This document shows, in pieces, positions 11,401 through 23,291 of a DNA stretch of 64,000 nucleotides. The translations under genes were made by a program, and so were the position numbers. This DNA is from Trametopsis cervina (Eukaryota; Basidiomycota; Agaricomycetes; Polyporales; Irpicaceae). The stretch is taken from positions 820,905 to 884,904 of the forward strand of contig MU278350.1 of assembly GCA_022385755.1 (NCBI GenBank), read 5' to 3'. The first letter of the stretch is position 1, and each line of letters starts with the position of its first letter. The notes under the pieces were generated by a model. That model was given only the letters and a program-made list of their open reading frames with translations. It did not search any database and was not told the origin of the DNA.

Positions 11401-13608
11401 TCCACCACGCAAGATGCCTCGACATCCACCGCTGTGTTAGAGGCAGAACCCGCACGCACGTACGAGTCCAAGGGTATAACTGCTGAGTCTGTGGAAGAAC
11501 CTGTTGTTGAATCCATTGCGACTGCACAACCTGATGTACCTCTTCCTCCTCCAAAGGATCTCAAGGAGACTTCCATTCAGACCGACGAATGGGTACCAGT
11601 TGCTGTACCGGCGTCCCCTGCTGCACCTTCCTCCCCGACCTTGTTCCGCGTTGGACCTCCTTCTCAACAGTTCCAATTCATCTCGCCGCCTCCTTCAGCG
11701 GGCCCGACCGTGACCTCTCTTCCCATCGTTGCCAATCCTTCCCCAAACGCGACTCTTCGGGATTCAACTGCATCCTTCATCCCTCGCCCTCGTACATCAC
11801 CTTCAGATCGGCGACAGTCAATTGAATCTACGTTATCAGCTGCTCGCGACGATGCAGTAGTACGATCGCGCACTCCCTCGAACGTTGCAACTACTGTCGA
11901 CAAATCTCGTCCCCCGATGATGGTACTACCTCCTCCTCCTCGCTTACCTCCTCCACCCAACAGCATGCCCCCTCCTACATTTATTCCTGAGCGCAGACAA
12001 TTGACAACCTCTTCTACCTCTCGTGAGGGTCCACCACCTCGCCCATTATCCCCACCTCCTCCGGAGCTCATTCAACGTGCGACTACTCCAACGTTTGGTC
12101 AAGTCCTTTCAGTACCAAGTGCTAGGCCCTTCGGATTGAAGCATCACCCGTCAAGCGTAGCGTCATCGCAAGGAGGGTTGAGGCAACCATCCTCTACTGG
12201 CAGCTTCCGTTCTGCTGCGGTTAATATGAAAGGACCTCAGCATAGCCCGTCAGCAGCCTTCTTCGATTCCCGCGGAAGAAGAGAAATGTCGACCACATCT
12301 CTGACATCTGCTAGGCATAGCGTTGAGTCTCATCGCTCATCTCTCTCATCAGAACACCTTGCGTACGATCAGCCCTTGCAGCAAGGACCTACCACACCGG
12401 ATCGTACGGCTACCAGGGGAGGGGGCGGAGGCGTGGGTACGACAGACCCTACTGTTATCCATGCAATCACGCAAACAATGATCGGCGAATTCTTGTACAA
12501 GTACACTCGCCGGACGATTGGCAAAGGTCATGGCGAGCGCAGGCACAAGAGGTTCTTCTGGGTCCATCCATACACTCGCACACTTTACTGGAGTTCTGCA
12601 GATCCTGGCTCATCAAACGTATCCGAGTCCAGTGCCAAAAGCGGTAAGCCCTCCGACCCACTATACGCTTCTAACTCTGATCCTACTTGACTCTCAGCAT
12701 ACATCGAAGGTGTTCGTGCAGTGCTTGATCCCAATCCTATGCCCCCTGGTATCTACCAGTACAGCGTCGTCGTTTCTACGCCCCAACGTGAGATGAAGTT
12801 CACTGCTCCCACCAAAGAAAGACACGATATTTGGCTCAACGTATGTTATTGATTTTTTGACCATAAATTCGCATCTAATTTGCTCCAGGCTTTACAATAC
12901 CTGTTGACGAGGCCAGGCAACAATGCAGTCGCTTCGCCTCCTCAAAACGGTGCCGCCAGCGGCTTAGCAAGTCCCTTGTCGTTGGACGCGGAGCTCCCAG
13001 ACACTGACGGACAGCGTCCCAGCGCATTTGCTTCTCCACAAAGTCAGCGCAGTGTGCGAACTGCTCGAACAGGGATTAGTGCTGATTCCTGGACTTCCAC
13101 ACCTCGAGGTCAGCGTAGTCACTCTCAGCTCTCCATGAGAAGCTCCATGGGAAAACGTTCTGGTACTCCGGCAGCTGAATACCTTCGCTGGGGCGGTCCC
13201 GAGCCTCCTCAGAGTCCTGAGAAATCCTTCGAGCATATCCCTGGACAAGAGGATGAGCTTGACTTTGAGCTGCATGAAGACACCATGTCTGATGAAGGCT
13301 TCGAAGGGCTTGAGAACGTGCGAGCGTGTTGCGATGGCAAACATACTGTTGGACGATCCGGTCACCACCATCACCATCACCATCATCACGACCATGATCA
13401 TGTTCACAATCATGCTCCCCTACAACCACCCTCACGTACAAGAGAAAGCCATCTGGACGTCCATCCTGGAGAGGTTATACGGCCTGTGTCTCCTGCTTGG
13501 TCATTCCGATCGAGATCTGGCAGCACACACTCCACGGACGGCGGTGGATTCTTCTCGCGCTTCGGTACCAGACGGTCTGCGAAGACAATCACCGCGCAGC
13601 ATCGATAA
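8471..13608 (+). CDS. apsA: Num1/ApsA-type cortical anchor with PH domain
   Basis: Homologue of yeast Num1, Aspergillus ApsA and S. pombe Mcp5, cortical proteins that anchor dynein (and, in yeast, mitochondria) to the plasma membrane. Exons start at 8471 and ~8871; a giant exon runs from about 9076 into 12640; two shorter ones follow, ending at 13608. Domain order: Ser-rich start; long coiled coil (about 8560-9560; for example LLAERDKAIQDMKEEKDDL); acidic disordered region; an array of short QT motifs (10570-11590); a Pro-rich stretch with several PPPP runs (about 11930-12065); then the Mcp5-type PH domain (about 12450-12905: IHAITQTMIGEFLYKYTRR, RFFWVHPYTRTLYW, REMKFTAPTKERHDIWLNAL). A tail of about 230 residues contains a run of nine His followed by a His/Asp mix. 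About 1,580 residues in all, typical of the family. The PH domain is expected to bind PI(4,5)P2. Confidence 0.92.
13363..13416 (+). repeat. CAC/CAT run encoding a polyhistidine tract
   Basis: A run of CAC/CAT codons within the Num1/ApsA tail encodes nine consecutive histidines, then a mixed His/Asp/Val/Asn stretch. Such trinucleotide runs tend to vary in length between strains. Confidence 0.85.
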
Positions 13609-14412
13609 TTCTCAATAGAACTATTTTTATATCAGATACCTTAGCTCTCCTCACTCTGCTCACATCTGACCAAGCTACGCCACTCTTTCAATAATCGGCC
13701 CCGGTTTTCCTCTTGCATATCCATTATAAAACGTAATATGTAACCAGTTATCGTCATCATCATCTTGTGCGAGTACGCTCAACAGTCATTCCTTTGCCTC
13801 TTTCTTCTCTTCTCCCAGTTATCAGAGCTAGCTTTACCGCATACCAATATATTTGGGACCAAACACTTCTGGACGTATCTGCATGGAAGGCTAAGCGACC
13901 CTGCCTGTCTCCGAAGATCTATCGAGGAGTCTGCAACCAAGGAAACGAGATGATACACTGTATACTGAATAACTGTCCCCAATGTATGGTTGCGGGTGAT
14001 ATAGATGGGCTTGTTCACCTCTGTTCTGTATGGCGAGGATGTAAGGTCATCGTCCTTCCTTCCACACGCGAAATCTCCATGATAAGACTGTCATATTGCT
14101 ACAAGACGAATGTGAGGGTATATATGGTACGTACTCCCTACCGGCAAGCATACGATAGACAACATCATGACGCCCTTATCCACAAATCCAAAATGGGCCT
14201 GCGCAGATCGCCTTCGATAGCCCAGGTGAACAGAAGGGGGAAAATCATAAAGAAAAAACACAAATAGACAATGAAGACGAACTGGGAGGACCTAGAGGGG
14301 AAGGAGGTATCGAAAGACAAGCAGGGCTACAGCTTTGATACACATTCTGAATTGGTACATGGCAAAGAGCACGTGAGTGAGCATGAGTAGTAGTAATACA
14401 GAGGCAAGGGTT
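13609..14412. other. Intergenic, convergent 3' ends
   Basis: Gap between the convergent Num1/ApsA (+) and phosphodiesterase (-) stop codons. A 166-codon open frame on the plus strand starts at GTG and has no recognisable features, so I treat it as chance. The rest is probably 3' UTR. Confidence 0.55.
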
Positions 14413-16971
14413 CTAACAAGACGAAACGGGCTGGAATACCGTTTCAGCATTGGGGGCTGACGCCGGGGTAAGCGGGCTGATAACATTCGTTGATGAGGCC
14501 GAAGGAGGCGATAGCGGGCTTGTGAAAGTTGACCGTGGGGAGCGCTGTCCCGTGATACCAGAGAACTCCGCGGAAGTCGGATTCCATGAAGCGCGATGAA
14601 AGCTTTTCTTTCTGCGTACGCTGGCGTCGTAGGCAGCACGGATGGCAGCGGTGGCAAATTGAGGATTCTGAAACACGCTAGACGACGTGATGCTCGGTGC
14701 TCGGGTAGGCGGGTCGGCGGATAATGTTGATATTTCCAAACGAGGCGGATGGCTTGGGCCCGTGGAACCTGGTCGTAGCGGAGAGACAGGAGGGGAGAGT
14801 GACGAAGATGAGCATGACTCGTAATGGCTGTACGGTCGAGATCCAGCAGAAGACGGTCGCGAACCTGGCTGTGACTCAGAAGAGCCCGAAAGGACCTCAG
14901 ACTTGACGTCTAAGGCGCTTGAAGAGCCTTCGTAGTCGTTCAAGAAGGATCGTGGTAAGGCAGGAGCAAATGCGTTCAAGAAGTCCTCGGGGACTTGAGT
15001 GGGCAAGGGCGCATGAGGCTCAGAGCCACAATGTTCATCCTGGACTTCCGCTGCCAACTTCACACAAGTTTCCTCCCACTTATGCAAGTTCTCCAAGCAG
15101 GTTTTTGCAAACAGTGCCATTTCTGGGTGAGCGTGAGACCGAAAGTGCATAAATCATAGACAAATAGCTTACCCGGAATTGCGGATGCCGTCAGCTGAAA
15201 CAATGGCAGTGCGAAAGTTTTGCTGAAAAAGACTTGTCCTCGCGCCTGGCTGAGGGGATCACTAGACGGTTTTACTGACGTTGGCAAGTGCAGATATTGC
15301 TCAAAAACAAATTGGTTTCTCCATTCGGAATCCAGCGCAGATGCCCAATGCTTGCAGACGGCATACGGACGGCTCTGTATTGACACGATAAGGGATTGAA
15401 GAGGTCATTACATATTCCGAAGTCACTCACAGGATTACTGATATCCGCGCATTTGATTACAGCTTGACAATAGAGTATCCTGCGAGTCGGCAAATCGGTT
15501 ATGCGATTCTGCACAAGTTTCTTGAAGCGGGCCATGAACTCGCCATGGACGCCCATATCTGTCGCAAGAACGACCAAGGTCAAGAGTTCTCGGAACGAGC
15601 GTCCGAAATTTGGACGGTCGAGAAGGATTCCTAGACCATGATGACGCATTAAAGACAGTAAAATAGCGTGATGCATGCGCTCTAAGACGCTTTTCTCGTC
15701 GTACAATTCTGCCAGCGGGGTCTTCGCATTCTTCTACACGGAAACGTGAATAAGCATGCGCAATTATTCAAGCACAGAACAAACCAAGAACGCATTGGTG
15801 AGGCCCGGATGGCCCACATCGTGTCCAATAGCGGCTATATACAGAGCGAAAATATCCGCAAGTGACAGCGTGGACACCAACGACCCGTCGCTGGCGTCCT
15901 TATCAGGTTTCCACAGACTCGCGTCCTCGTAAAGTATTGAGACTGGGGGTACAGCGCCAGCAGATACTAGGAAGAAATATGTGGCCTGCAAGACATCCAA
16001 GGCATGCTGGAAATTATGATAGTTGTTATCCCTTCTGTATAGCTGTCTAAGATGTTGCAGAAATGTCGCGAGTTGAGCTGATTTAAAAGACGAGGTCTGT
16101 CAGGGTTTCAAGGAAGCGTAACAACCAACAGCCTGACTCACATAACGAAATGCCAACCTCATCAGTCATACCCTCCATACGAAATACCGCTTCGAAAAGA
16201 ATATAGGCACAAGCCAGAACCTCCTCGTCGGGCAACCTGTGTGGTTCAAATACCCACGATCCGAGAGATTCAATCAACCGCGAGCGTGTATCGTCCTCAA
16301 TCTGTATGAAGGGCGAGCTTGATCGGCAGCGTCAGCGAACCCGGTCGCCATCGGACAACGGAGGTCAAACGTACAGGTCCAACGGCTCCAGATTTACAAT
16401 GTTGTCGGTGTGAGCACATATGTCAATCAAGACTTCGGCATATCTAGCCCAAGTGGGGAAGCATGTCAGGGACTTGATACAATCCAGAATCAGCACGCAA
16501 ACCTCGTTTCGCCCTTCTCTGCCTCTTCCCAACCGCCCCAGCCATACCCACTTGATGCTTCTCCAAGGGCGAGAGCAAGACCACCTACATCAACGCTTCG
16601 ACGTCGATGGCCCATATCTTCGTGTGATAGAGAGGAACAATCCCTGAGTGCGTGGATGGGAGGGACTGCCTGGGCTGTTTCGCGTCGACCTCTAGTTTTA
16701 GCCCAGCGACGGTTTATAAAGAGAGCAAGAGTAGCGAGATGGATATGTAGACCAAGTGTTGAAGGTACGGTTGGTGCAGCAAATGGATGGACTTGAGAGC
16801 AACTCGGGAACTGTCGCGTGGCTGCCACGGGCCTAGTTTACATAAGCGCTGCGGGCGGCCTGCATAGCCAGTTTCGATCTTGAAGTTGGATCTCAACGCC
16901 TCGACTCACCGATGCAAGTCTATGGGCTGCGAATACTTGTGAGTCGACACGACAAAGGTGTTCACTAGCAT
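14413..16971 (-). CDS. PDE2: 3',5'-cyclic-nucleotide phosphodiesterase (class I, PDE2-like)
   Basis: Hydrolyses cAMP and so dampens PKA signalling. The catalytic HD domain is complete across several exons: HNFQHALDV (about 16010), then AAIGHDVGHPGLTNAFL (about 15800), LMRHHG, and AVIKCADISNPV (about 15450), which supply the metal-binding His/Asp residues of class I PDEs. Downstream segments WRNQFVFEQ, RGQVFFSKTFALPLFQ and ALFAKTCLENLHKWE also fit the family. The C-terminal ~200 residues are Ser/Pro-rich and disordered. The proposed start is the ATG at 16971 (MLVNTFVVSTHKYSQ), joined by a GTGAGT donor to an exon with RRSVDVGGLALALGE. That first junction and the next one (intron about 16426-16483) are chosen on frame and splice signals, so the N-terminus is less sure than the catalytic domain. 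Confidence 0.88.
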
Positions 16972-19900
16972 ACAAGCTTATGAGGAAAATGCGCATTTAT
17001 TTTAGCATCTATCTCTTTACAGTCAGTATTTACATCCAAAAAAACACGTTTCGTAGAGGCAGCTTCGAGGTAGGTTGACCCTCGCTTAGCATTCTGTCAC
17101 ACGACAGGTTCGGTATGATTGTGGCTGACCTGCTCTCCGTTCATGGGCTCACATGTCGGCTCAGTAGACGAAACAAGAGTGCATCTTAAAATGACTGTGA
17201 GAACATCCTTCAACGCGTTCAACACACGGCGTTTCTGTACATCCAGCCGTGAAAGCTGGACAACCTCAGGGCTCCTTTCACCGACACCGCCAGGCATTCA
17301 AGAAGCTACGTTTAGCCTCTGGGCTCCTATGACCGGTGCTCTGCCTGAACGGTTTGGGTCTTTGAAGCCAAGATGACACGCATTTCCGCCACCCAAGCCT
17401 TTGTGAAGCATGCAGTGCTCTTGGATGCGATGTCTTGTCGGAATGGGATGCGTCCTGACAAGGTACGCTGACTGTAAACTTTGGTTTAGGCTATGATATC
17501 TGGCAAAATGCTAGTTTCATTGAGAAACACTGTTTCATATGCAGATACCTCCACTGTTCGCCCGTCTCACTCGCCTGTGGTGTGCATGAGAACACGGGTG
17601 TGCTATCATGTATCCGAGAGACGACATGCCGCCGGTGGTATCCAACTATGATACCTTTGAAGGTCCGTGACAGGTTCTTCATTGTTAAAGTGACGCATAT
17701 AATTCCAGTCTTCCAGTTCTCCGATACGATCATCCTAACGTCTCGGAAAACACTGCCAAGGTTTAATCCAAGACCTATGGTCATTGTACCTGTGGCGAGC
17801 CGCACTTACAAGACGACTGCTCTCGAGGGCCTTTCCATCATGTTATGCGGAGAAGCTGCCTTTCGTTCCACCTTCCAGCAAGTCACCCGGGCGGGTTCGC
17901 CGGACGTTGCTCAACGCGCTCACGCGCCCTTCTCGAGTCGTACGATCCGTGAAGCCTTTCTTTCAGCTGACTGGCAGACTTCCAACCGTCAGTTCTGGCC
18001 CGCGGTTCATGTAAGTTCAACATCCGGTCGTCCAGCATTTAACGCGTGCGTCCCACTGACGATGCTTTCGACCTCCCCACATGTGGCTGTATTCGTACAC
18101 AATAGGGGCTTTTTCTCGGAACCTTCCTTCTATTAGCACTGAATGAATTCGCGAATCGCGGTCGGAAGCACGGGATTTTGCCGCCGGTGGGCGACCAACT
18201 GCACTTGTTGGCTGGTTGATCTCTTACCTTTGCCTGGGGAGGCACTGGTGGCACCAGGACCTGTGTCTTACGTATGGACTCAAGTCTCGGGCGTCTCGGG
18301 CGTGGTCGATGTGGGACCATTGCTGCCTATATGGCAGTGGACGTGCGGGTCACAATCGTCTTACAGACGAGCATACGCAGGTGACATTGGTATCCACATA
18401 TCCCCGAGACGTCACCCCAGATTCATCTTATCGTCGCTCAATTCATCCAGATCATTTTTATATGTGCTGTGCATATTCAACAACGAATGCCGGAGAAACA
18501 TACAAGCGGTGCAAAGCAGATGGGCCTTCCAGGACACTCCTTGGGGCAGGTTAGAGTTCTCTTAATATCACATACGCCTCTGGCCACGAGGCGGGGTGTT
18601 CATATCATAGACACTCACCGTACGTATAATACCTCGCCCTCACCACCGCAAATGACACTATATCGATCTTACTATCCCATCTTCCAGAGCCATATTATAT
18701 TACCCTGTCGACACCTCCCACAGCCTCGGACGTCTCTTCCTACTCGGAGAACAAGAAAAACACTTAAGCTATATTACGGCCACGGTTCAGCCTGCCGGCA
18801 GTGGCGAGCCCCACTTTTCTACCGACTGCGTTTCCAGCAGCAGGTCATCAAGCTCCCTGCTGCAAGCTTTATTAACCTTTCAGACGACAACGCAGCTTAC
18901 ACTAAGAACCTTCTCGTGCGTCGACATGCTCTGAAATGCCTCGTCCTCTCGCACGCTTGTCTCGCATACGCGCGTTTGCACCCGCAGCCTACGTAATGGT
19001 CCAGACCTGTTCTATCCAGCAGCAACTTTATCTTACAAATCTGTATTCAACAGTAGCCGGTGCAACTCAAGGTCTCCTTACGTATCGCCACCGGCAACTG
19101 ATACTGGAATGCTGGCGAGGACCAAACCCCACTCCAATGAAATCGGTCCCACCATGCCACGCCAGCGCCATTCGTGCTGAGTTAACGTCAGGCAGGTATG
19201 CACGTAGGGCCAGAACGGCGGCCGATGCGGTCAGGGCCAGGTACGCAAGTCCAACGCGTGGAATCATGACTGGTACAGGCCGGAAATCAGAATCGATGTG
19301 CATACCCTTCGGATGCTAGAACCTGGATCGTCTCTTGATCGTGTCGTCCATCCAGCAGACGTGTGAACGTACCACGAGGGGGGGCCCATGTCACGCAAGC
19401 CTGTCACGTCATATCGCTTACCGAGCCGCGACTCTAGCTAGCTGGACACGATACGCGTTGACCACCGACGTCGACGTCACGCGCACGCGTAGCCGACGCC
19501 TCCCCTCCTTCTCATCGGGCACGCGGGAGTCTCTCTCACCCTACCATCGCGCGCGTATCTCCGGTCGCCGTCTGCTCACATCGCGCAGAAGCCAGACACG
19601 CGGCCCCTCCTTCTCTGTTGTCGCTGTGGAAGGCGCTACGGGTCCAGCCTTGGATCGCCCGCTAGCACCTGGTCTAAGAAGTAGGCGGGCGACGCACTGC
19701 CCCTGGGCAAACCCAAACATAAGCTCGAATCCAAGGGCAAACCTAAACGACACAGCGCCTCGTGTGTCAGCGATCTTTCACGCATTATTCTGGGTCCTCC
19801 CTAAAACTGTCAGCAAGAAGACAGGGCCCTGCGAGCCGCGCTGACTCTTTCCCCCACCTTCTCTTCGTCCGTCCTCTTCCTCCGCCGCCTGACTCACACC

Positions 19901-21648
19901 GCACGTATTTTTTCCCTAGTTTTGCAGAATTGTTTTACCAGGGTGTGGGCCCCCAGGGTGCGCGCGCGCGCGTCTGCCGCGAACGTGTGCAGCCAGCCGC
20001 CCACACTTCGGCCAGGACGGCTACGTCAGCCCGACCGCACACAACAGACGCATCCATCGCCCCCAGAAAAGCGCAAACAACTAAACAAATAAACATGCCC
20101 CCTCGGCCACGGAGCTCCAAAATCCGCCCGCGCGCACCAGGCCAACGAACAGAAAACACCAAGCCCCGCCTGAACTTCACCCCCCGCTCGTTCATCTCAG
20201 CGGCGCATCTCGCGCTCGCTCGACGTCCCTCGCTTACGTGCCGCGGTAACACTCTATACCCCTCGCTTGCGTGCCGCGGGAGCGATTGACGGGTAAGTAG
20301 TAGATGCATCTCCAGTAAACAGAGAACGGGATGCACGATCTGCCTCGCGCCTCGATGGGATGGCGATGACGATGACGTTGGGGTGTGGCAGTTGCAATGG
20401 CTGCGGTGCCCCCCTTTCGTCAGTCAGAGCACAAACTCTACCCGCGTACGTTCGTATGTGGATCGCGTTACACGTACTTTGTCTGTCACAAATATCAATA
20501 CTAAATAGCATCTCAATGGTGGCACAATGTGCAAATGCAGCACACACACGGATGTCCTAGCCGCATTCACACTATGTGCGGTTCTCCATTGAAGCACAAT
20601 CACACATTCGGTCGGTGGGTCGGTCCTCGCGAAGCGCAACGACGTCAGTGGTATGTTTTGGAGATCATGATATGTCGTGTGGCGTCGGCTAAAGAGCCTG
20701 ACGCGCTGGGTATCCTACTGCTGCTGCTGTGTTGTACATATGGCACGAGAAGATACATCTACGCAACAAAAAATGGAAATGGAAAAAAGGAAAAAAATAT
20801 TGACAATGCTACTGCAACGTCCGTGATGCAACCACGCACAAACTGATATGATAGAAACTGACAGACGAGAATATGGCTGTACAATGCACAACGTCCGAAC
20901 CAAGAAATTGCAACGTCATCAAAAGGCAAGGCAAAGAGCTCCAGTCCCTCCTCCTCCTCCTCCTCCTCCTCCACACAGCAGCGCGTCCCCCATCCTCTCC
21001 CCACAAAGAGCCTGCGAACGGACCAAAAAACAAAGAAAATAATTCTATGGCGGCGGATATAAGCCGTGCTGGGCGAGCGAGCGATGAATGAGCATGATTA
21101 GATAGAAACAGCGAGAACGACAACGCGGACAGCAAAAAGGCAGGCGAGCGAGCGATAGCACAAGCGACAGCGATAGCGAGATGGAAATCGATAGACGTAT
21201 AATCATCATCAGAAAACACCGTGAGAAGCGCGAAGGGAAGTCCGTCCGCAGGGAAAGGGGGCCGTGGCGCTAAACCGAGGGTCCTCAAGATTCTGTCTGT
21301 GGAATTTGAGGGGAGGCTGTGAGGAGGGTTGTCGCCGGACACGAGGGGGTACTGTAATGGTGTGCGGCTGGCTGGTTGTATGTTCTCTCACCGCGTTTTT
21401 TTTTTCTTTTTTCTCCATGTGTGGGGGTGCGAAGCAAGGCGTAGGGAGGGAGGGAGATAGAGAAAAAAAGAACTTGGGAGGTGGAGACGCGCGGGTGGAA
21501 ATGGCTCAAAGTCTGTCTCAGGTGGGATCGCATCGCGGGGGTGGCGGGGCGCGGGCGGGCGCGTCGCCCGAGAACCGAGATGCGGGCCACGCCCGCGCCG
21601 CGTCGACGTTTGTTCGTGCTGCGCGGGCGAGGGGTTCTGCCGCGATGG
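16972..21648. other. Long gene-poor stretch (about 4.7 kb)
   Basis: No gene can be supported. Several open frames of 60-185 codons occur on both strands (for example 17097-17297 and 17491-17805 minus, 17582-18136 plus), but they lack family motifs, most begin at non-ATG codons, and opposite-strand frames compete. From about 19.4 kb onward the DNA becomes GC-rich and, towards 20.9-21.5 kb, simple-sequence rich. The part near 21.6 kb is probably the 3' UTR of the minus-strand gene that ends at 21649. Confidence 0.5.
20947..20972. repeat. (CTC)n microsatellite
   Basis: About eight perfect CTC/CCT trinucleotide units, within non-coding GC-rich DNA. Confidence 0.85.
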
Positions 21649-23216
21649 TTAGCCAACGTAGCGCACACGCTCGCCCTGCGGATAAGACCCATACGAGCCC
21701 ATCGGAACGCTGAAATGTGGTGGCGCCATCCGCTGTCTTGTCGCGTTCGCGAGCGAGTTGAGGTGAGGAGCCCATGCTGCGTTGCTGGACAGAGAGTCGC
21801 CAGACACGTCCTGCTATGACAAATATATTAGATAAGGTGTTCGGTTTGCTGAGTACGCGATCTGATAGACCGCGGTCTCGAGTGTGCGATACTCACCTTT
21901 GACGGCGTGTATAAGGCGGTAGATAGCGCGCTAGACTTGCCAATGTGGTGGTCCTTTAGGTCGCCGTGATAGATGTCGTCCTGGATACGAGAATCGGACG
22001 TATGTCGTGATGAGGCACCAGGAAAGAGGATCGAGGAATATGGGAGGGGAGAGCGATTGTAGGTCCCCTTCTGATAGGGGGCGCGAAATTGCCTCGGAGG
22101 GGAGGAGAGATATGGATATGACTGTGCGGAACGCACTGAGCATCGGGCGGTCAGTACAAGTATGGACAAGGAGTAGGGAAAAAGATATATCTTACGCGAT
22201 GAAGGCGGTGAGGACGTATAACTGTCATCGTCTGCTCCCCTCATGAATCCTAGAGATTGCGCGGGGGTCATGATCATGGGCTCGTAGGACGCATGCTCGC
22301 TCGCAACAGGGGAAAAGAGCACGGAGGGCGGCGACGAGTCCCAAGTATCTTCCCCTTCGTCATCCTCCTCCGCGGCATACTCGAGCGATGGCGCAGGCGA
22401 AGGGGAAAGACCGTCTGGGGCGTGTGGCAAGTGCTCCGGGTCCGGCTTGACGGCATCAATGTCACCGAGCTGGAACGAGAGCTCCTGGCCCTCGACGGGG
22501 AGGGGACCAATGGGTTGGCCAAGCCAATCTGTGTTGTCGTCTTTCTCCTTAGTATTGGCCTGGACGGCAAAGATATCGAGGCGGTAGAGACCCATCATAC
22601 GGAGCTGGGCTTTGCAGGCATGCGTTGCGCGGAGGGGCATTTCTGTGAGGGGCGCGTAGGCGGGCGCGGTGGGGAAGGGACGGTCTTCGAGCGACGACGA
22701 GGAATGACCGACGTAGACCGTGGGGGGCCCTTCGAAGACGAAGATGTCCGCGGGGATTTCTTCCTGCTTTACGCGGGGCGATGGGGAGGGGGCGGGCGGG
22801 GAGTCTGATAGGGAGACGGTGGCGGGGGGGTTGGCGGTATGTGGGCGGGGATCGTTGTCTGCTGCATCGTGGTCAAAGTGGTAGAGGGAGCTGTCCCAGG
22901 CGGTATGGTGGGTGTAGAGGGTGCTGGAGGAGTTGCTGGAGGCGGAGGAGGGGCGGGATACGGGGAGGGGGTGGAATGCTGAGCCTGAGACGAGGGCCGC
23001 GTCGTAGTTGGTGGGTTGGTGGAAATGGGAGGTGGTGCCGGCGAGGGAGTAGGCGTGCTGGGGCTGGTCAAAGGCGACGGGGTAAGAGTCTGTGAGGGCG
23101 GGCGCGTGCCATGCGTAGTCGTGGTGGTGGTGGTGAGTGTGGGCGGGGGGCGGGTGGTCTAGGTCGGGGCGCCAGTTGATGACGTCGGAGTGAGAGGATG
23201 ATTGGGGATAGGCCAT
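21649..23216 (-). CDS. Unrecognised Ser/Pro/His-rich protein, regulator-like, ~474 aa
   Basis: I do not recognise this gene. Exons 23216-22196, 22135-21897 and 21813-21649 join in frame with GTAAGA...CTCAG and GTGAGT...ATAG introns, giving about 474 residues. The ATG at 23216 (MAYPQSSSHSDVINW) is preferred over in-frame upstream ATGs because a TATA-like element lies about 65-75 bp upstream of it. The protein starts with low-complexity His/Pro/Ser sequence (HTHHHHHDYAWH). A better-ordered core around the middle reads ADIFVFEGPPTVYVG, then EMPLRATHACKAQLRMMGLYRLDIFAVQ and NTDWLGQPIGPLP. Acidic and Ser-rich parts follow, ending GSYPQGERVRYVG. The composition suggests a nuclear regulator, but no known DNA-binding domain is visible. 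Unusually long non-coding flanks on both sides are common around developmental regulators; that link is inference. Confidence 0.62.
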
Positions 23217-23278
23217 GCTAGATTGGCCTGTGAGAAGGAAGCGGGTGGAGGGGGCGGATGGGCACGGGCAGCTCGCCG

Positions 23279-23291
23279 TCCTTATATCTTT
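23279..23291 (-). promoter_or_regulatory. TATA-like element upstream of the 23.2-kb gene
   Basis: On the minus strand this reads AAAGATATAAGG, about 65-75 bp upstream of the chosen ATG at 23216. It supports that start over upstream in-frame ATGs, which would lie at or before the element. Confidence 0.4.

Noticed and set aside
13767..14267. 166-codon plus-strand frame between the Num1/ApsA and PDE genes
   Set aside because: It starts at a non-ATG codon, has no motif, and lies where two 3' UTRs converge.
17582..18136. 184-codon plus-strand open frame
   Set aside because: It begins at GTG, shows no domain or splice context, competes with open frames on the other strand, and a frame of this length is expected by chance about once in a window of this size.
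21264..21713. Overlapping 149- and 135-codon frames on opposite strands
   Set aside because: The composition is GC-driven, and the right part overlaps the last exon of the gene ending at 21649.
22136..22195. Reading straight through intron 1 of the 23.2-kb gene
   Set aside because: The intron length is a multiple of three and open, but it has a clean GTAAGA donor and CTCAG acceptor and its translation (KIYLFPYSLSILVL) is out of character with the rest of the protein.
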